From Rufibacter sp. XAAS-G3-1 (GTDB lineage Bacteria > Bacteroidota > Bacteroidia > Cytophagales > Hymenobacteraceae): a stretch of 64,000 bases of DNA. The notes beneath the pieces are model-generated. The model had not been told where the DNA came from. It was given only the letters and a program-made list of their open reading frames with translations, and made no database searches. The DNA lies in assembly GCF_013623775.1 (NCBI RefSeq), contig NZ_JABFAM010000020.1, positions 1 through 64,000 on the forward strand, written 5' to 3'. Both the position numbers and the translations under genes were made by a program. Positions 53,926 through 62,748 of the stretch are shown one piece after another; the stretch's first letter is position 1, and each line of letters opens with the position of its first letter.

Positions 53926-54933
53926 TTACGGCTGCCCGCTTCCGCCTCCCGCACCATAGACCTGGCCAGTGGCGTAGCTGGCGTCACTGGCGGCCAATTG
54001 CACGTAGATGGAGGCAAGCTCCACCGGCTGACCGGGTCGGCCCAGCGGGGTGTCGCCCCCGAACTTCTTCAGCTTCTCCTGGGTTGCCCCACCGCTGACC
54101 TGCAGGGGCGTCCAGATGGGTCCGGGGGCCACCCCATTCACTCGGATCCCTTTCGGCCCGAGTTGTTTGGCCAGGGACTTCACGTAGCTCATGTTGGCGG
54201 CCTTCGTCTGGGCGTAGTCATGCAGCTCTGCCGACGGGTCGTAGGCCTGCTCGGAGGTGGTGCAGATGATGGCGGCCCCGGGCCTCAGGTGCGGCAGGGC
54301 GGCCTTGGTGATCCAGAAAGGCGCGTACACGTTGGTCTTCATGGTCCGGTCAAACTGATCGGAGGTAATGTCCAGGATGGAAGGCTGGGTCTGTTGCAGG
54401 GCCGCGTTGTTGACCAGGATGTCCAGGCCGCCCAGGCCTTTCACGGCCTCCTCCACCAGCCGCTTGCAAAAGGCCTCGGTCTGTATGTCCCCCGGGATGG
54501 CGATGGCTTTGCGGCCCTCGGCTTTGATGAGCGCGATGACTTCCCGGGCGTCCGGCTCCTCGGCGGGCAGGTAGTTGATGGCCACGTCCGCGCCCTCCCG
54601 GGCGTAGGCGATGGCGGCGGCCCGCCCCATGCCCGAGTCCCCGCCCGTGATCAGAGCCTTGCGGCCCTTCAGGCGCCCTGACCCTTTGTAGCTCTTCTCG
54701 CCGTGGTCCGGGCGCGGGTCCATCTGGCTGGCCAGCCCCGGCCAAGGCTGTGACTGCGCCTTGAAGGGGGGCTTGGGGTATTTGGTGGTGGGGTCCTCCA
54801 TTTTGTCGGGGGCCGCTTCTGCCCCGAAGGGGGATGCCTGGCCGGAAAGGACCGGCCCGACAGTGGCCAGGGCCAGCCCGGCCCCCAGCCCGCCGATCGC
54901 CTTGCGCCGGCTCAGCATACTTTTATCTTCCAT
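53926..54933 (-). CDS. Tat-exported short-chain dehydrogenase
   Basis: A 335-residue SDR. Start ATG 54933 gives MEDKSMLSRRKAIGGLGAG, a twin-arginine signal (SRRKAIGG plus a hydrophobic stretch), so it should be periplasmic. After an 80-residue linker come TGGDSGMGRAAAIAYA (cofactor), NNAA, the catalytic Ser in IICTTSEQAYD and YAQTKAAN. It belongs to the group of glucose/ribitol-type SDRs found in stress regulons (YhdF/GsiB-neighbour type). The long frame upstream of ATG 54933 is not coding. Confidence 0.9.
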   Translation of the reverse strand: MEDKSMLSRRKAIGGLGAGLALATVGPVLSGQASPFGAEAAPDKMEDPTTKYPKPPFKAQSQPWPGLASQMDPRPDHGEKSYKGSGRLKGRKALITGGDSGMGRAAAIAYAREGADVAINYLPAEEPDAREVIALIKAEGRKAIAIPGDIQTEAFCKRLVEEAVKGLGGLDILVNNAALQQTQPSILDITSDQFDRTMKTNVYAPFWITKAALPHLRPGAAIICTTSEQAYDPSAELHDYAQTKAANMSYVKSLAKQLGPKGIRVNGVAPGPIWTPLQVSGGATQEKLKKFGGDTPLGRPGQPVELASIYVQLAASDASYATGQVYGAGGGSGQP

Positions 54934-55090
54934 GTCTGTGAAATCTTTGAAAAAATGTTCTGGTAAAGTTTTTTCCTGCAATATGATGATGGACGGTGCT
55001 GCCCACCCTAGCCGCTGGGGAACCCCAATGAAGTCCCTTCCTTCTGGAGAATACCCCATTGGGGTTCCCTAAGCACGTCTAACCGGGCTT

Positions 55091-56248
55091 CTACATCCCG
55101 AAGGCTTTCCTCAGCTCGTCAGCCGCCATCTTCTGGGCTTCCCTCGCCTCCGGGACCACGGTGGCCATCCCGAAGAACTCGTGGGTCACACCCTCATATA
55201 CTTTGGAGGAGACATTGATGCCGGCAGCCCTCAGCTTGGCGGCGTACAACTGTCCTTCGCTCAGCAGCGGATCAATCTCGGCGTTGATCACGGTGGCGGC
55301 AGGGAGCCCGTTCACGCTCGCCACGTCCACCAGGGAGATCCAGGGAGTGTTACCATCGGCGGGGGTTCTGAGGTAATGCATGAAGAACCACTCCATCAAC
55401 GGCTTGCTCAGGGGCTTGGCGCTCGCGTACTGGATATAGGAAGGGGTGTTGGTGTCATTGTTGGCGATGGGGTACACCAGCAGCTGATGCACCGGCAGGG
55501 GAACATTGTTGTCACGGGCCATGATGCTGACGGCGGAGGCAAGGTTGCCCCCGGCGCTCTCCCCGGCTACGGCTATCTTGGCGGGGTTGATGTTGAGCAT
55601 GGCTGCGTTCTGCCTTACCCACATATACGCGGCATAGGAGTCGTTGTGGGCGGTGGGGTACTTGAACTCGGGGCCTTTGCGGTACTCGACGGAGACCACC
55701 ACGGCCCCCACCTGCTCGGCCAGGGCGCGCGCCGAGGCATCATACGTGTCGATGGTGGCGATCACCCATCCGCCGCCGTGGTAATAGACGATTCCGGGCA
55801 GGGTGCCGGTCGCGTTCTTGGGGCGGTAGCTGCGCACGTGGATGGTCCCGCCCTGCACCGGCACCTTGTAACCCATGGTGTCTGACATGGAGGCGGGCAT
55901 GGGAATATTGTACTCGTCCATCACGGCCTTCACCGCGTCGGTGGGCGAGGGGGCCATGCGGGCCTGCTGCGGGGAAAGGGTGTGCAGGGGCACGCCGTTG
56001 GAGAGCGAGTCGAGCTTCTCGATCACGCGCAGCATCTCGGGCTTGATGGTGGGGCCCCAGTCTGGCTGCGGTCCTTTGGGGGTGATGCCGGAGGCCGTGC
56101 CCTCGTCATCATCGTCGCAGGCGGTAAAGACTAGACCTATTACTAAAAACAGACTGATTCGGCGCAACCAGTTGGTTAGAGATAGAGGTTTATGGGAGTT
56201 AGGCCTTGGGAGGGAGGAAATGTCTTTTTGGTCAACGTTAATCTTCAT
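55091..56248 (-). CDS. Alpha/beta hydrolase lipoprotein (HSL-type esterase)
   Basis: A 385-residue protein. The lipobox lies in LFLVIGLVFTACDDDDEG, so it is a lipoprotein; the four Asp after Cys may affect sorting. YYHGGGW is the oxyanion motif and AVAGESAGGNLA holds the nucleophile Ser, as in the hormone-sensitive lipase group; NAEIDPLL and VTHEFFG supply Asp and His. It should cleave carboxylic esters. A start further inside (MKIN at 56248 or a later Met near 56180) is possible. Confidence 0.9.
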   Translation of the reverse strand: MKINVDQKDISSLPRPNSHKPLSLTNWLRRISLFLVIGLVFTACDDDDEGTASGITPKGPQPDWGPTIKPEMLRVIEKLDSLSNGVPLHTLSPQQARMAPSPTDAVKAVMDEYNIPMPASMSDTMGYKVPVQGGTIHVRSYRPKNATGTLPGIVYYHGGGWVIATIDTYDASARALAEQVGAVVVSVEYRKGPEFKYPTAHNDSYAAYMWVRQNAAMLNINPAKIAVAGESAGGNLASAVSIMARDNNVPLPVHQLLVYPIANNDTNTPSYIQYASAKPLSKPLMEWFFMHYLRTPADGNTPWISLVDVASVNGLPAATVINAEIDPLLSEGQLYAAKLRAAGINVSSKVYEGVTHEFFGMATVVPEAREAQKMAADELRKAFGM

Positions 56249-56669
56249 GGTTTCTAGGGTTCTTTGATAAGTACAAATAATAGGTATAACAGGTTTTTAC
56301 CTGAAAGCCCGACAGAAGTTTCCTATATTCAGTGATTCCTTGATTTACCGTATTTGTACCTAGGGACAAATACCCTGCCCGTCTAACCTGGCTTTGCGGA
56401 GGCGGAAACCCAAGAAAGTATCCAAGGCAGGGAGAAATCCTATATGGATTCATTGCTATAAAGCACCTAGGGCACAAGGTTTCTTTCTCCCAGCACTGAT
56501 CCCAGGGCTGATCCATTCAGGCTTTCCGGCGCTGGCACGAAGGGTAAAGGGAGCCCGGCGGCTTCCTTTCGGTCCGGGTCCCAGACGTGGCGCCGTTTGA
56601 ACCCTTTCCCCGCCTACGCTGTATAGAGGTCAGGAGCGGCCCATGGGATAACAGCGTTTCTACGGACGC
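56249..56669. other. Divergent intergenic region
   Basis: About 420 bp between the esterase and the histidine kinase gene. It turns from AT-rich to GC-rich near 56500. It must hold both promoters, but I see no clear operator, repeat or gene. Confidence 0.35.
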
Positions 56670-57740
56670 ATGCCCTTGAGCACCCCTGAACCCGGCTTTC
56701 TGGATTCCCTGGCCGCGGAAAGCGATCAGGTTTTCTTCTCTTTCAGCATCCCTGAGCAACGGCTCACCTACCTCAACCCAGCCTTCGAGCGGGTATGGCA
56801 GCAGACCCGCCAAAGCGTGGCCAGCAGCCCGGAGGCCCTGCTGAAGGCGGTCCACCCCGAGGACCAAGCGCACGTGCGGGAGATCTTCCAGGACCTGCTC
56901 CAAGGAAAGATCATCCCCGATGTCGAGTTCCGCATCCGCCTGCGGGGCGGCACGGAGAAGTGGGTCTGCGTCTGGCCCAGGATCCTGGAGGATCACTCCG
57001 CGGTCGTGGGGCTGGCCAGCGACATCACTGACCAGAAGCGCTACAACGACACGCTCAAGAAGTTCTCCGACAAGAAGAACTCCATCCTCAACATCCTCTC
57101 CCACGATCTGGCTGGCCCCCTGGGCATGATCCACAGCCTCTCCCAGATGCTGGGGGACGGCAAGGAGGAGGACGCCCGGGAGATCATCGGCATCATCGAA
57201 AAAAGCAGCCGCCAGGGCATGCAGCTGATTCAGGACTTCATCAAGCAGGAGTTCCTGGAGTCTTCCGAGGTAAAGCTGATCAAGCGCCGGGTAGACCTGG
57301 CCCAGGCCATCCGGGAATGTATGGAGGAGTACCGGCAGACCCAAGGGATGACGGGCAAGAACTTCCGCTTTCACGCCTCCCCCGAGAAGGTCTACCTAGA
57401 GGTGGACGACACCAAGCTCATGCAGGTCGTCAACAACCTCCTCTCCAACGCTCTCAAGTTCACCCCGGACGGCGGGCAGATCACTGTGTCGCTGGAGGAG
57501 CGGGAAGACTCGGTGCTGGTCACCGTGGCCGACACGGGCGTGGGCATCCCCGAGAAATACCACCACACCCTCTTCGACAAATTCACCCGGGCAAGGCGGC
57601 CCGGCATCAAGGGGGAGCCGTCCGTGGGCCTGGGCATGTCCATCATCAGGACCATCGTGGAATGGCACGGGGGCAGCATCCGATTTGAGAGCGAGGAAAA
57701 CAAAGGCACCACTTTCTTCATTGAGCTGCCCAAGGGGTAG
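56670..57740 (+). CDS. PAS-domain sensor histidine kinase
   Basis: A 356-residue cytoplasmic kinase. Residues 10-125 form a PAS domain (FFSFSIPEQRLTYLNPAFE, then the PAC end VVGLASDITDQKRY). The phospho-acceptor His is in ILSHDLAGPLGMIHSL near residue 147. The ATP-binding domain has NNLLSNALKFTPDGG (N box), VADTGVGIP (G1) and GLGMSIIR (G2). No membrane segment, and no response regulator gene is next to it, so the partner is elsewhere. Confidence 0.93.
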   Translation: MPLSTPEPGFLDSLAAESDQVFFSFSIPEQRLTYLNPAFERVWQQTRQSVASSPEALLKAVHPEDQAHVREIFQDLLQGKIIPDVEFRIRLRGGTEKWVCVWPRILEDHSAVVGLASDITDQKRYNDTLKKFSDKKNSILNILSHDLAGPLGMIHSLSQMLGDGKEEDAREIIGIIEKSSRQGMQLIQDFIKQEFLESSEVKLIKRRVDLAQAIRECMEEYRQTQGMTGKNFRFHASPEKVYLEVDDTKLMQVVNNLLSNALKFTPDGGQITVSLEEREDSVLVTVADTGVGIPEKYHHTLFDKFTRARRPGIKGEPSVGLGMSIIRTIVEWHGGSIRFESEENKGTTFFIELPKG

Positions 57741-58007
57741 GCGGGCCCGGACTTCTGGCAGGTTGGAGGGTTGGTCAGGGAAGCGCAGGTAGGGCATGCC
57801 CGTCTCCGGCGTGATTTCGCAGGTATTTTCCCTAAGCAGGAAATACCATACCCATAGGTAAACACTTAATTATCAGTTTAAACACGGCATGTCAGGCAGC
57901 CCTGAAACCTAACGCACGCCCTGGGGTATGACCAAGTATTAGTTTACCGTTTTCATAACAGTTTGTGTCAGCCCCTTATCCGCCCGCGCTCTGGGGGAAT
58001 TCAAATG

Positions 58008-58041
58008 GCCGCACACCCCTTAAAGGTGTGCGGTTTTCTTT
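58008..58041 (+). terminator. Terminator downstream of the histidine kinase
   Basis: CCGCACACC pairs perfectly with GGTGTGCGG around CCTTAAA, followed by TTTTCTTTT. It is 270 bp beyond the kinase stop; what lies between (57741-58007) shows no gene. Confidence 0.85.
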
Positions 58042-58070
58042 TGCGGCTTGTCCCTTATGGTTCAGGACCG

Positions 58071-58358
58071 CTAGGCGGAGGGCTCCCCCGGGCCGGGCAG
58101 CCGTGGTTCAGACCTGGGGTGGAGGGGCTGGCGGCACAGCCCCTCCACCCGCAAGACCCCGCTTCGGGTCAGCGACACGTAATCTTGATGGGCGGAGACC
58201 TGGATGAGTCTCCCCTTAAGGTGGGACTGGTGGGGAGCCAATTCCTGCTCGCCCATGCCAAGGGAGGCGCGCACCTCCACCGCCTGGACCGGGAAACCAT
58301 GGGGCATTTCCGGCAACGGCACCTGGGCATAGACTACACTCAGAACTAAATCCTTCAC
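58071..58358 (-). CDS. Doubtful small ORF
   Basis: A 95-residue frame starting MKDLVLSVVYAQVPLP. The first 70 residues look plausible (GRLIQVSAHQDYVSLTRSGVL), but the end is Pro/Gly/Arg-rich like non-coding GC-rich DNA. It contains a long inverted GC-rich repeat near 58110-58145 (GGGGTGGAGGGGCTG / CAGCCCCTCCACC). I keep it with low confidence. Confidence 0.3.
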   Translation of the reverse strand: MKDLVLSVVYAQVPLPEMPHGFPVQAVEVRASLGMGEQELAPHQSHLKGRLIQVSAHQDYVSLTRSGVLRVEGLCRQPLHPRSEPRLPGPGEPSA

Positions 58359-58590
58359 TTTTCCTCCTTTAGTACTTGTACGGAAGATAAGATCCGTATT
58401 TTAACCTAATATACCAGAGGACTAGAAAGTTATGCGGGTATGAATAGGGAAAAGAGACTACTTGCCTCCGGGGGAAACCTTAAAACCATAATAGACAGAA
58501 CTTATAAGAAGTGATAGGCATGCAAAATCAATCCTAAGAAAAAGGAGGGAATAGACCTCCTGAACCCAGAGCACCGTCCACTACCGAACC

Positions 58591-58875
58591 TCAATCCTCC
58601 GGTCCGCTGCCCGGTTTCGTTCCGCCATGGCCTACTCCGTTGCCGGTGACCGTGATATATTTCAGGTAGGGCTCAAGGTTACGCAGGGTCCGGAAGCCCC
58701 GCACCTCCCGGACCTCGTTCCTTTCCCCATCATAGAGCACCTCCGCGTAGAAGGTACCCATGTGGTATAGGTTGCCCCTCTCTGCACAGGAGGCCAGGAA
58801 CTCCCCCTCTCGGAAGACCGACGCGGCCCGTTCCCCCTGCCCCTGTCGGAGGAAATCATACAAGGTAAGTGGCAT
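58591..58875 (-). CDS. Small plasmid-type protein of unknown function
   Basis: A 94-residue protein starting MPLTLYDFLRQGQGERAASVFREGEFLA, with a mixed alpha/beta middle (LYHMGTFYAEVLYDGERNEV) and a Gly-rich tail. I recall similar proteins only from Bacteroidota plasmid regions next to JAB/RadC genes; no function is known. It lies 128 bp downstream of the JAB gene on the same strand. Confidence 0.6.
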   Translation of the reverse strand: MPLTLYDFLRQGQGERAASVFREGEFLASCAERGNLYHMGTFYAEVLYDGERNEVREVRGFRTLRNLEPYLKYITVTGNGVGHGGTKPGSGPED

Positions 58876-59003
58876 CGTCTTTGTTTTTCAGTGGATACGG
58901 CTTTCCCATATGTCCTATTTGGAGAAAAGTATAAAAGAAATGGGTATAACGAAACCCAAAGAAGCCCCCGCCGTCAGGCGGGCGGCCCCCTGCAGTCTGC
59001 GTT

Positions 59004-59516
59004 TTAAAGCTCCCCATCGTCGGCAAAGGAGTAAAAGGAATCCACGGTCAGGATGATATGGTCCAACACGGCGATGTCCATCTGGGCGGCGGCCTCCCTC
59101 ACCCTTTTGGTCATGGCCTTGTCTGCCGCGCTTGGTTGGGTGTTTCCGCTGGGATGGTTGTGACCCAGGATGATCGCGCTGGCGCAGCAGAGAAGGGAGG
59201 CGGCCAAGATGAGCTTTATATCCACCACCGTGCCCGAGACGCCCCCGGTCGAGACCTCATACTCCCCCAGTACCCGGTTGTTCCGGTTGAGCAGCAGTAC
59301 CTTGAACTGCTCCACAAACTCGATTTTGTTTGTCTCCCAGTTTTCTCGGAAGGCGGCGGCGCAGTCCTCCGAGCAGGTGATTCTTCTTAATCCGGTGATA
59401 GGCTTCCCGACCCGGTAGGACAGTTCTATCTGCGGAACCCCCACCAGTTCCTCTTCTAAGCTGTTAAGTTGTTCGCCTTTTGCGCGGTCGAATTCCGCTA
59501 ATAATGAAAGTTGCAT
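59004..59516 (-). CDS. RadC-like JAB-domain protein
   Basis: A 170-residue protein with the JAMM metal motif: Glu in EFVEQFKVLLL, then GHNHPSGNTQPSAAD supplying His, His and Asp. The length is that of the plasmid/mobile-element RadC-like proteins (no N-terminal HhH domain). The biochemical role is unknown; earlier claims of a recombination role for RadC are disputed. Its presence supports a plasmid or mobile setting. Confidence 0.93.
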   Translation of the reverse strand: MQLSLLAEFDRAKGEQLNSLEEELVGVPQIELSYRVGKPITGLRRITCSEDCAAAFRENWETNKIEFVEQFKVLLLNRNNRVLGEYEVSTGGVSGTVVDIKLILAASLLCCASAIILGHNHPSGNTQPSAADKAMTKRVREAAAQMDIAVLDHIILTVDSFYSFADDGEL

Positions 59517-59755
59517 AAGAAGTTCTTTTTGAGTGCTGTCCCTTGATCGGTCACGTCTAATAATATATACGTTTCGTATAAAAATAAGATACTTTATGTA
59601 TGTATTTATTTATGCACACACGCACCGGGAGAGCCTCTTTTCTTCCCTTTTGTAATACAACTATTCTGATATAGGACTACTAGTTGGAATCCTGCCTTAC
59701 GATCTGTTTCGCCAAGGCTGAGTCGCCGAATGCCGTATGAGTAGCTGTCGGTTCG

Positions 59756-59817
59756 GCCGATTAGCGGCCGATTAGCGGCCAATTAACGGTCGATTCGGCC
59801 AATTAGCGGCCGATTCA
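59756..59817. repeat. Tandem array of about 11 bp, six units
   Basis: Six head-to-tail units of the type GGCCGATTAGC: two perfect copies (59756-59777), then GGCCAATTAAC, a shortened GGTCGATTC, GGCCAATTAGC and GGCCGATTCAC, which runs into the stop of the AlbA_2 gene. The even 11-bp step is close to one helical turn, as in protein-binding arrays. The rest of 59517-59755 is AT-rich and shows no gene. Confidence 0.7.
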
Positions 59818-61131
59818 CTTAGCCAGCAGATACTTGGAGCCCCTTCCCTTGCCGGTCTGCACCAGGATGCCTTTCTCGACGAGCTGCCGCAGCTCTTCGG
59901 TGGCCGTGGTCTTGCCGATGCCGTTTATCTTCTGGTAGCGGGCATTGTCGATAAAGCCGTGTTCTACCGCAAAGGAGACCGCCGCCAACTGCCGGTCGCT
60001 GAGCCCCCTTCTCCTTAGGTGTTCTTCGGCAAGCTGGTTCTTGGAGAGGGTGATCATGAATCCGCCGTCCTGCTCCCTCATCTCCGGCTCGGGAAGCGCG
60101 GCCTCCCGGCAGGCTTCCAGGATCTTGAGGGTACCTCTCCCCCAGGAATCGATGTACCCGCCTTTGAAGCAGACCTCGGCGATCACCGGGTTCCTCGGCC
60201 GGGAAGGGTGCTGCCTTCTCAGGGCCTCCAGGGAAAGGCCCTCGGGCAAGGTACCCTCGTTCCACATGCTGAACCGGTCATCGTACACCCTGATCTGCAC
60301 CATGCTGCCCAGGTAGCTCCGGTGCACCAGGGCATTCAGGAGCATCTCCCGGATGGCCGCCACGGGATACTCCCCCTTTTCCACGCGCTGCAGCCCCTCG
60401 AACTCGATGGCCTTGGTGAGGAACTTTTGATTAAGCTGCCCGGACACCTCGCCCAGAAGCCGGATGAGGTTCCCCTCCGCGGTCTCCTGGAACCTCAGGT
60501 CCGCGTCACCCTGGCCGAACCGGCCCATTTTGACCTGAATGTTCGGATAGAAACGGCCCGGGTCCCTTCCAAAAAGAAGGATGGCCGCCCGCTTCAGCCG
60601 TCCGTTATCGGAAAGCCGCAGCTTCTCCAGGAGCTCCGCCACACTCAACCCCGACACATCAGGCAAACGGCCTGCCCTCCCGGCATCCTTCAGGAAGATT
60701 TGGACGCTTTCCCCATCGATATCCTCCAGCGTGGCGGCGGGCTCCAGCACATCGTCCCACGTCTTGCCCGACTTTCTCAACAGGAACTCCGTCAGGCTAT
60801 GGCCGGTCAGCTCCATCTTGGTGCTGCCGCTTCGGTAGTAATACCTGCCCCGGAGGGAGATGGCGATGGAGTAGGGAGGGGTGATGATCTCGATGTAATG
60901 CTTTCCTTCTTTCTCGTGGAGATTGACCTCCACCAGGATACCCAGAAGGTCCTTGATCTTCTGGGGGATGAGGTCCATCAGGTTCTTGAAGTCCGGCACA
61001 TGCACCACGTTTCCGCGGTCATCCACGCCGATGAAAATGGTGCCGCCTTGGGCGTTGGCAAACCCGCCTACCCATTTCAGGTAGTCATCGTGCCAGCTTT
61101 GCTTGTACTCGATATTATGCTGTTCCGGCAT
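59815..61131 (-). CDS. AlbA_2/RecG-like C-terminal ATP-binding protein
   Basis: A 438-residue protein. I start at ATG 61131, MPEQHNIEYKQSWHDDYLKW, because this is the usual start of the AlbA_2 (DUF4325-neighbour, putative DNA-binding) domain; GGTIFIGVDDRGNVV closes that part. Residues 230-360 match the HATPase_c_4-like region (IREMLLNALVHRSY, NEGTLPEGLS, FKGGYIDSWGRGTLKI). The last 80 residues are a winged helix (NGIGKTTATEELRQLVEKGILVQTG). Members are predicted transcriptional regulators. The longer frame upstream is not coding. Confidence 0.9.
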   Translation of the reverse strand: MPEQHNIEYKQSWHDDYLKWVGGFANAQGGTIFIGVDDRGNVVHVPDFKNLMDLIPQKIKDLLGILVEVNLHEKEGKHYIEIITPPYSIAISLRGRYYYRSGSTKMELTGHSLTEFLLRKSGKTWDDVLEPAATLEDIDGESVQIFLKDAGRAGRLPDVSGLSVAELLEKLRLSDNGRLKRAAILLFGRDPGRFYPNIQVKMGRFGQGDADLRFQETAEGNLIRLLGEVSGQLNQKFLTKAIEFEGLQRVEKGEYPVAAIREMLLNALVHRSYLGSMVQIRVYDDRFSMWNEGTLPEGLSLEALRRQHPSRPRNPVIAEVCFKGGYIDSWGRGTLKILEACREAALPEPEMREQDGGFMITLSKNQLAEEHLRRRGLSDRQLAAVSFAVEHGFIDNARYQKINGIGKTTATEELRQLVEKGILVQTGKGRGSKYLLAK

Positions 61132-61310
61132 CGTGCAGTAAGGTAGAACGTTCCTGATGGGTGAAATTACCCAAAAAATGGGAAACAATCCTTCTGCAGG
61201 TGCTAGGAGGCACCCCCCAAGGTTTACAGAGTTGGCCCGGCTAAACTCCAAAAGGGCGATCGGTCTTAGCTTCGGGATCGGAACAGGTAGGAAAGGGAAA
61301 CAAAACGGTA

Positions 61311-61351
61311 AAACTGCAATAGCCCGGAGGCAGGCCGGGCTATTGCAGTTT
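61311..61351. terminator. Hairpin terminator
   Basis: ACTGCAATAGCCCGG pairs with CCGGGCTATTGCAGT perfectly around a 7-base loop, A-rich on the left and TTTA on the right. It lies just after the 61359-61920 minus-strand pair, as read on that strand, and ends it. Confidence 0.85.
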
Positions 61352-61358
61352 AGGGAAT

Positions 61359-61604
61359 CTAGGCGGACAGCAGATGTGCTGGGTGGCCCAGTGCCTCCAG
61401 GAAACAGGGCAACGCTGCCCGGCTCTGCTCGGGCACCTGGCAATCCATTACCTCTTCGATAAACCTGATTATTTTCTCCAGGGGGCAATCACCCATCATC
61501 CTGTACTGGGGGGAAGCGAGGAACTTCTCCATTAACTCGGTGCTCTGTACCCTTACAATAAATCCTTCTTTCGTGTGCAGTACAATTTCATGGCTGTGAT
61601 TCAT
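61359..61604 (-). CDS. Unknown small protein paired with an HTH gene
   Basis: An 81-residue soluble protein (MNHSHEIVLHTKEGFIVRVQ start, then helices around MEKFLASPQYRMM and EKIIRFIEEVMD). It overlaps the upstream HTH gene by 17 bp, an arrangement common to toxin-antitoxin or regulator pairs. No family is recognised. Confidence 0.55.
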   Translation of the reverse strand: MNHSHEIVLHTKEGFIVRVQSTELMEKFLASPQYRMMGDCPLEKIIRFIEEVMDCQVPEQSRAALPCFLEALGHPAHLLSA

Positions 61605-61920
61605 GGCATTCGTGGTTACTCGGTTGGGGGGACGCGTAGATAATTCTTACCAAAGTCAGGAAATCAACGTTGACGAGCTTTGCGAATGCCTGCAGCTCGG
61701 ATACCCGGAAGGTGCTGGGGTCTTTTATCTTCGCCTGCAGCCGTACGGTATTCAGGCTGAGTTTTCTGGCGATATGGGAAACCGGGATGATCGCAACTAC
61801 CTCCCCGAGGCTCTTTATCTTACCTTCCTCCAAGCCAATCTTCACCTTCACGTATCGTAAGTCATCCTCAAAGTTTATCTCAGTTGTTTTCATCGGGGGC
61901 GTAATTGAAATCTTTGACAA
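61588..61920 (-). CDS. HTH (XRE-like) protein
   Basis: A 110-residue protein. The middle (SLGEVVAIIPVSHIARKLSLNTVRLQAKIKDPSTFRVSELQAFAKLVNVDF) has the helix-turn-helix spacing of small XRE-type regulators. It heads a two-gene overlapping unit. A start at the second Met (MKTTEINF) is also possible. Probably a local DNA-binding regulator; target unknown. Confidence 0.6.
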   Translation of the reverse strand: MSKISITPPMKTTEINFEDDLRYVKVKIGLEEGKIKSLGEVVAIIPVSHIARKLSLNTVRLQAKIKDPSTFRVSELQAFAKLVNVDFLTLVRIIYASPQPSNHECHESQP

Positions 61921-62493
61921 AGCATCTAAAACTATGAAGCCCTGTCCTGCAAGTCCTGGGAGTGAGCGAAGCGCAATAAGTCAATTTAGTTAAGTAAAAT
62001 ACGAATCACTCTGAATACCTGCAAACAAGCGGGACACGAAAGCCAAAAAAAATATCACCCGAAAGAACCCGGGATTTTCCAACCTCGGAAAACAACTTCC
62101 CATCGCATGACCAGGAATACCCTCCTACCCACAAAAAATAAAAGGAACAAACGACGGGAGGAGCCCCTGCTTGGTTTTACCACCGGCCACCCGTAGGGAT
62201 ACCGTTGCCGGCAGGGGAATCGTTCCATCAGTCACCTCCGGCACGAAAGTCATTTCCTTTAGTATTTAGTATTATATACGATACGTACCAGCAAATGATT
62301 ACAAAAAGTACAGGTATAGGAAACCCCGGTTAGGGGCTTATTCCGGAGGGCAGGTTCGGCCGCCTACCGGTCAGCAACTGGAAAAGAGGCAAGAGCCTGA
62401 TCCTGGCGGCACTACCCACCGGGAAGAAATCCAGATCGTTCGGTAACCGTATGATAGAACTTTAGGGGTTGGTATAAAGTAAAGGGGAATGCG
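61921..62493. other. Long intergenic region without a visible gene
   Basis: About 570 bp. No ORF with coding character is seen on either strand, and no clear repeat. It must hold the promoter of the HTH gene (leftward) and of the small membrane protein gene (rightward). Confidence 0.3.
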
Positions 62494-62682
62494 ATGGAGA
62501 CAGTCAATACAATCATCTTCCTAAGCCTTACGATAGGGGTTATCTGCACCTTTCTGCTCTGGCTCCATGACCGGAAGCCCTACCTGGAACAGGAGACCTA
62601 TAAGGCCATCAGCGTCATCTCCTTTGTCTTCAACATCACGGGTAGCTTCCTCTGTTTGAGTGTCCTGCTCAACTGGGGGTAA
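62494..62682 (+). CDS. Small two-span membrane protein
   Basis: A 62-residue protein with two hydrophobic segments (NTIIFLSLTIGVICTFLLWL and ISFVFNITGSFLCLSVLL) joined by a polar loop HDRKPYLEQETY. No family recognised. It faces the convergent fic gene, 66 bp away. Confidence 0.55.
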   Translation: METVNTIIFLSLTIGVICTFLLWLHDRKPYLEQETYKAISVISFVFNITGSFLCLSVLLNWG

Positions 62683-62748
62683 AGCACCCTTTGCATAGGC
62701 AAAGGCGCGGTGCCCCTTAGGCCCGGTGGGTCCGTTGGGAGGCGATTT

